A DNA stretch of 64,000 bases from Cryoendolithus antarcticus (taxonomy: Eukaryota; Ascomycota; Dothideomycetes; Cladosporiales; Cladosporiaceae): the NCBI GenBank assembly GCA_002077065.1, contig NAJO01000025.1:62001-126000 (forward strand). Reading direction: 5' to 3'. The notes under the pieces are model-generated. The model did not search any database. It saw only the letters and a list, made by a program, of their open reading frames with translations, and was not told where the DNA came from. The stretch's first letter is position 1, and each line of letters starts with the position of its first letter. Both the position numbers and the translations under genes were made by a program. Of this stretch, positions 59,574 to 64,000 are shown piece after piece.

Positions 59574-61009
59574 ATGGCAGGCTCGAAGTCGTTGATCCCG
59601 CTGCTGGTGGGCATGATGCTGCTGACCGGCGTCTGCAATACGCTCCTGACAAAGTATCAAGTATGGCAACATAGCTAGCTCGCGACTGTTGATTTTGCTA
59701 ACCACGTACATAGGACATGCAATGCGTCGGCGACTGCAGGTCTTCCAAACCCAAGACCTTCGAACAACCCGTCCTCCAAACCCTACAGATGTTTGTCGGC
59801 GAAAGCGGATGCTGGCTTGTGATCCTGATCACAAACCTCATAAGTAAGTTTCGGAAAGATGGCGGCAAGAGCGGCGACGACATCGAGTACGCGCCAGTAG
59901 CTGGGAGGGACAGTACAGAGGAGGACCCCGATGCAGCGGCTGCAGACCTCAGCAACTCGCAAACCCTCGTAGACCCCACGAACATTCTCGCGAAACCGCT
60001 CATAGACAACGAGATCGCGCATATCCAGCGAAGGCCATTGACAGGATGGCGCATCTCCCTGCTTGCACTGCCAGCGATCTGCGACATCCTGGGTACGACA
60101 CTCATGAACGCCGGCCTGCTCTTCGTAGCAGCTTCGATCTATCAAATGACCCGCGGCGCCCTTGTCCTCTTCGTGGGTCTCTTCAGCGTCATCTTCCTGC
60201 GCCGACATCTTGACATCTGGAAATGGATGTCCCTCTTTGTTGTCGTCGCCGGCGTCGCATTAGTCGGTCTCGCAGGCGCACTGGACAAAGGATCCACCGT
60301 CCCCGTTCTGCCAGGTGACTCTGGCCCTCATGGTCCGAAGCACGATCATCTGATGCACTATGTGCGTGCTGCAGTGTCTGCGGTCGAGCAGCACACATCA
60401 GCCGAGACGCTCATCGGGATCTTGATGATTGCTGGTGCGCAGATATTCACGGCCTCGCAGTTCGTGCTGGAGGAGAGTATCATGGAGAAGTTCAGCATGG
60501 AGCCTGTGAATGTTGTGGCATGGGAAGGCACCTTCGGCTTCCTTGTCACGCTGATCGGGATGGGCGTGCTACATCTCGCTGTCGGACGCACGGAAAAAGG
60601 TCGAGGAGGATATTTCGACGCAGTGGAAGGCTTCCATCAAGTGTTCACGAACCGCGCTATTGCTGTCACATCAGTGCTCATCATGTTCAGCATCGGGTAT
60701 ATTACCCGTCCCCATCCTCACTCCTCCTTCCCTCCCACCACTCACTAACACCCTCCCAGCGGTTTCAACTTCTTCGGCCTCTCCGTCACGCGTCAAATCT
60801 CCGCCACTGCACGAAGCACAATCGACACCTGCCGCACACTCTTCATCTGGCTTGTCTCGCTCGGCCTGGGCTGGGAAACGTTCAAGTGGCTACAAGTGGG
60901 TGGCTTTGCGTTGCTGGTGTATGGTACGGGGGTATTCAATGAGATTATACCGGCTCCGCAGGCGTTCACGAAGAGTTGGTGGAGGAGGAATCTGGCGCGG
61001 CAGAATTAG
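59574..61009 (+). CDS. SLC35F6-like multi-pass transporter
   Basis: Three exons: 59574-59660, 59714-60696 and 60760-61009 (introns of 53 and 63 nt). The product is 439 residues. Exon 1 is the first membrane helix (MAGSKSLIPLLVGMMLLTGVCNTLLTKYQ). The second splice rebuilds MFSIGGFNFFGLSVTRQISATARSTIDTCRTLFIW, a strong drug/metabolite-transporter signature. Helices are also clear at LLALPAICDILGTTLMNAGLLFVAASIYQMTRGALVLFVGLFSVIF and WMSLFVVVAGVALVGLAG. A hydrophilic loop after helix 2 is long. The family (SLC35F6/C2orf18) is endomembrane or lysosomal with an uncertain substrate. Confidence 0.88.
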
Positions 61010-61372
61010 ATCAGGTCACGATGTAATCGCATCAGCTCGTTCTACCGTTCCTCGTTCACTTATGAGCTGCTGAGAGAGCGTTGATGGTGTGCTTGGAGTT
61101 CACCGTGTGGGTGGTTGGGTTGAGGTGAGGTCCGAAGTCGGTCGACGAACACTAGCGCAGATGCAAGCGAGCCAGTGATGCGAGGGCAGCGACGTCGCGA
61201 AGTCAAGGAAGGAGCGCGATGGCTTGCGTGTGGAAGGTGCGCAGCACATCCATCAACAAACGAGACATCGCGATTACCTCATGAGCTTCACTGAACGAGA
61301 ATCAAGACACCAGCGCCACATACAGAGTCTTGCTGCAGGTATCGATGATACAGAAGACCAGAGCCATTCGGC
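61010..61372. other. Convergent intergenic region
   Basis: About 360 bases between the stops of two converging genes. Nothing was recognised. Confidence 0.4.
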
Positions 61373-63181
61373 CTAACCTATCTTCCCCTCCCTCACCCTC
61401 TCCATATACTTCGCATCTTGCAGTCTCTGCCTCTCCCTCTCCTCCAGCACCCTCATATCAGCATTAGCCTTCTCCACCGCTTCCCTTGCTCCACTCCAAA
61501 CCTTCCTCCCCCGTCCCATATCAAACAATCGCCAAGCATGCGGCGACATCACACCATCCAACAGCATCTTATAAAACTTCCTATCACTCCACCAAAGCTT
61601 CCAGCACCGCCAGCTCGTCCAGCTGCCGACGTGCTCGAACAACCCCGTGCCAGCGACTTCGTGCAGCCAGCGCGAGAACGCGAGGTCAGAGCGGATGCCG
61701 GCATGGGCGATCTCGCCGTTCTTGAGCGTGGATATGAGGGAAGCATAAAACGAGTCTGCTTCGGACTGCATTTCGGTTTGGGAAGGGAAGGGGAACTTGC
61801 CGCCCCAGAGCTGCGCGAGACCCATGATTATGAGGTCGTTGACGCTTGTTGAGCCGGGGAGGACGAGGGTGTGGCCGAGGAAGGCGAGGCTGTGAGGATA
61901 TTGCAGGGAGATGATGCCGCGGTAGAGGAGCGGGACGCGGCCTGTGTCTCGATAGTGAGAAGGCAGGGCGGCGAAGCCATCAGGCGCAAGGAAGGGGTTC
62001 GTGGGGTCTGCGGAGGGGGGGAGGAGGGCAGAGAAGTCGACGTGAGCGCCTGTGCAGCAGATAATTGCATCGATGTTGTCCAGGGTAGTACCGTCGGTAA
62101 GCAGCACGCTGTTAGGACCCGTGATGTGAGTGATGCCTTGGACGGACTCGACTTTGCCGGAAAGTAGGAGGTCTGGCAAATGATCGGAGATGAGTGGAAT
62201 ACTGTTCTCGGGATTCCCCGATAGTCGAGCTCCTGTGAGAGCAGGATGGTCCTTCAATCCAGGGAAAACCTCATTTTGCCAGCCTTCGATCATTTTCGAC
62301 CTCAACTTGAGCATAACCTTTGGCATGACTCTGCCGATGAAGCCACCAATTATTGCTAGCCTGATGTTGACATTATGGTCGAGGGCCTTGCCGCGCAGAA
62401 TTCTGGGTAGTACGACGAACTTGCGACGATGAGAGAGGTAGACTTTCACCGCGCCAGCGTCAAGAAGGTGGCCAATGCTGTCAGCCGATGTTGCTCCGGC
62501 ACCGATGACGAGAACAGTTTGTCCAGCATACTGAGACGGGTTCTTGAAGTTTTGTGAGTGCACAACCTCGCCTTCGAAATCGTTCAGACCAGCTACATCG
62601 GGGAGTCGCGGCTTCGATAGCGAACCCGTCGCCATGATCAGGCGATCGAACATGTGCGTTACTGAACGACCGTCGGATGACTTCGTCGTGACGATCCATC
62701 TGCGCTGCTCATCATCACGCGTGATGCTGATCACACTGGTCGAGAGTTGGACATATTTGTTGAGGTTGAAGTGCTCGGCGTACAACTCGAAGTAGTCCTG
62801 GATCTGCTTGGCACTAGGGTAGAGAGGATAGTCTGGCGGCGATCAGATTTAGCGCTACGCTTCCAGGTGGCAGACCTACCGTCAGGAAGTGGAAAGTCGC
62901 TGTAAGCAGCCTTCGAGGTTATCAGCTTGTGCATATCAGCTGGAATACGGTCAAGTGATGCGCACCAGATGCTTCGACACATTCGACACGGTACCAATGA
63001 GCGTGCTGGTTTGCGTGGGGTCGAGTGTGCTATGCCACAGTCCTCCGATGTAGCTGTTCCGCTCGAAACAAGTCACTTCGAAGCCTTCCTCCACGAAGTT
63101 CTTGACCGCAGTCAGTCCAAATGCGCCAGCACCAATGACGCAGATGGATTTGCCGAGTCCATTAGAGCCCCTCGCCGACAT
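61373..63181 (-). CDS. Flavin-containing monooxygenase
   Basis: Exon 1 is 63181-62966, exon 2 is 62925-62880 and exon 3 is 62832-61373 (introns of 40 and 47 nt). The product is 573 residues. The FAD site is SICVIGAGAFGLTAVKNFVEEGFEVTCFERNSYIGGLW. The FMO core after the second splice is LPDDYPLYPSAKQIQDYFELYAEHF. EVVHSQNFKNP is the FxGxxxHSxxF-like motif, and VLVIGAGATSADSIGHL is the NADPH site. The Met at 63181 is preferred, and an upstream Met at 63259 is in frame. The first intron is short, so its exact ends are the weakest part of the model. These enzymes oxygenate N or S atoms or ketones, and the substrate is unknown. Confidence 0.88.
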
Positions 63182-64000
63182 GGTCAATAGAGATGGCTGA
63201 ACCAATTGCGCGACGAAGGGAAGTGAGCGACAAAAAGATAGCGTGAAGGGAGATGGCACAAAATGTAGATCGCGGTACCACGAATTGGCCAGTTGAGAGG
63301 AATCTCAACGCCGATATGTTCGATACTTATGATCGGACGGTGCTACAATCCAGGTCAACAGTCGTATGTGGATCGATGAGGATTTGACGAGAGACGGCAC
63401 GCCTCGTGGTCCGAATCCTTCACAAGCCAGCTGAAGTGGTGCAGTAACCCTGAAATGATCGGCGCAGGCATTGATGCGGTGCGATACGACACGGCCAATA
63501 ACGGCCGGCGCACATTTCTGTGAATATAATGTCCTGAGTCGACTCAATCACCCATGCTTTCACATGGAAGCGGGGGCTCTATGTGTATGTCTGATGATTC
63601 CTGGTCAGGGTGAGCTCCGTTTTGACGACGCGTCAGGGTCGCGTCGTCGCCAAGCGTGGGCATTGCGACTTCACTGATGGCGACTTCCTTCCTGAGGAGT
63701 GAATGCTGCACGTCTGCCTGTATGCCTCAACCGTGAGTCGACGGCTGCAGAGCCACAGCCTGCTTGGGCAAAGTAGATACATGTAGGTACAGACGAATGC
63801 TCGACCTCTCATCGCAATCCAAGCCCTCGACTTCAACAGTCCGGCTTTACAGACTCGGTGTCTCGCACAACGCAATGCCTGCCACAACTCGTCAGAGCGC
63901 GACCGCTCCCAGTAACACACTTCAACCCTCTCAAAGGCGCATCGGTCGCCGCCCTGCATTTGCTAGGAAAAGCTACCAGTCGGTCAATGCCTACTTCGCC
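63182..64000. other. Terminal region, nothing recognised
   Basis: About 820 bases upstream of the monooxygenase to the window edge. Short frames on both strands (for example 63959-63633, minus) have no recognisable product. Confidence 0.4.

Overview
The window is nuclear DNA of a filamentous ascomycete (Pezizomycotina). Genes lie singly on both strands. Most carry one to five short introns of about 46-76 nt with GT...AG ends and CTAAC/CTGAC-type branch sites. The gene set includes a fungal Sls1 homologue, a HET-domain relic, a forkhead protein with an FHA domain, and a TEF1 gene with the intron-rich 5' end typical of Dothideomycetes. I think Dothideomycetes (Capnodiales/Mycosphaerellales-like) is the best guess, but no marker here settles it.

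Layout. 0-8 kb: the tail of a coiled-coil protein, an NPFG-repeat protein, a frameshifted BTB gene, a mitochondrial Sls1-like gene and an aftiphilin-like trafficking protein. 8.7-12.1 kb: TEF1 (eEF1A). 12.5-23.5 kb: TAD1 tRNA deaminase, a small secreted protein, an ING/PHD protein, an NDUFAF5-like complex I assembly factor, an N-myristoylation-motif protein, the eEF1A methyltransferase EFM4 and an NmrA-like protein. 24.1-26.9 kb: a divergent pair encoding the two halves of a Tm-1-type protein. 27-30.3 kb: a disrupted TPR-like gene. 31-46.8 kb: an Nnt1/EFM7-like methyltransferase, a GST, a secreted CBM52-glycosidase, a threonine aldolase-like enzyme, a triple-KH protein, a secreted isochorismatase-like protein and a Sip3/LAM sterol-transfer protein. 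47.5-64 kb: a GFA-like enzyme, a decayed HET gene, an m-AAA protease, an FHA/forkhead factor, an F-box-like protein, an SLC35F6-like transporter and a flavin monooxygenase.

The outstanding feature is in TEF1. Its fourth intervening sequence (9329-10966) has to be removed as a twin intron (stwintron). A 60-nt internal intron splits the GT donor of an external intron of about 1.58 kb, between its G and its T. The external intron holds an intact 390-codon ORF for a GIY-YIG nuclease with two C-terminal C2H2 zinc fingers. That ORF is framed almost to the base by two identical 14-bp palindromic repeats (ATTGACCCGGTCAA). A diverged partial copy of the same coding family lies just upstream, next to a CTG-rich tract. 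This looks like a minimal homing or mobile endonuclease unit living in a spliceosomal intron of one of the most conserved eukaryotic genes.

Three genes touch eEF1A biology (TEF1, EFM4 and an EFM7/Nnt1-like gene), though they are not contiguous. Two genes, HET and the TPR-like one, are visibly broken, and BTB carries a single-base frameshift.
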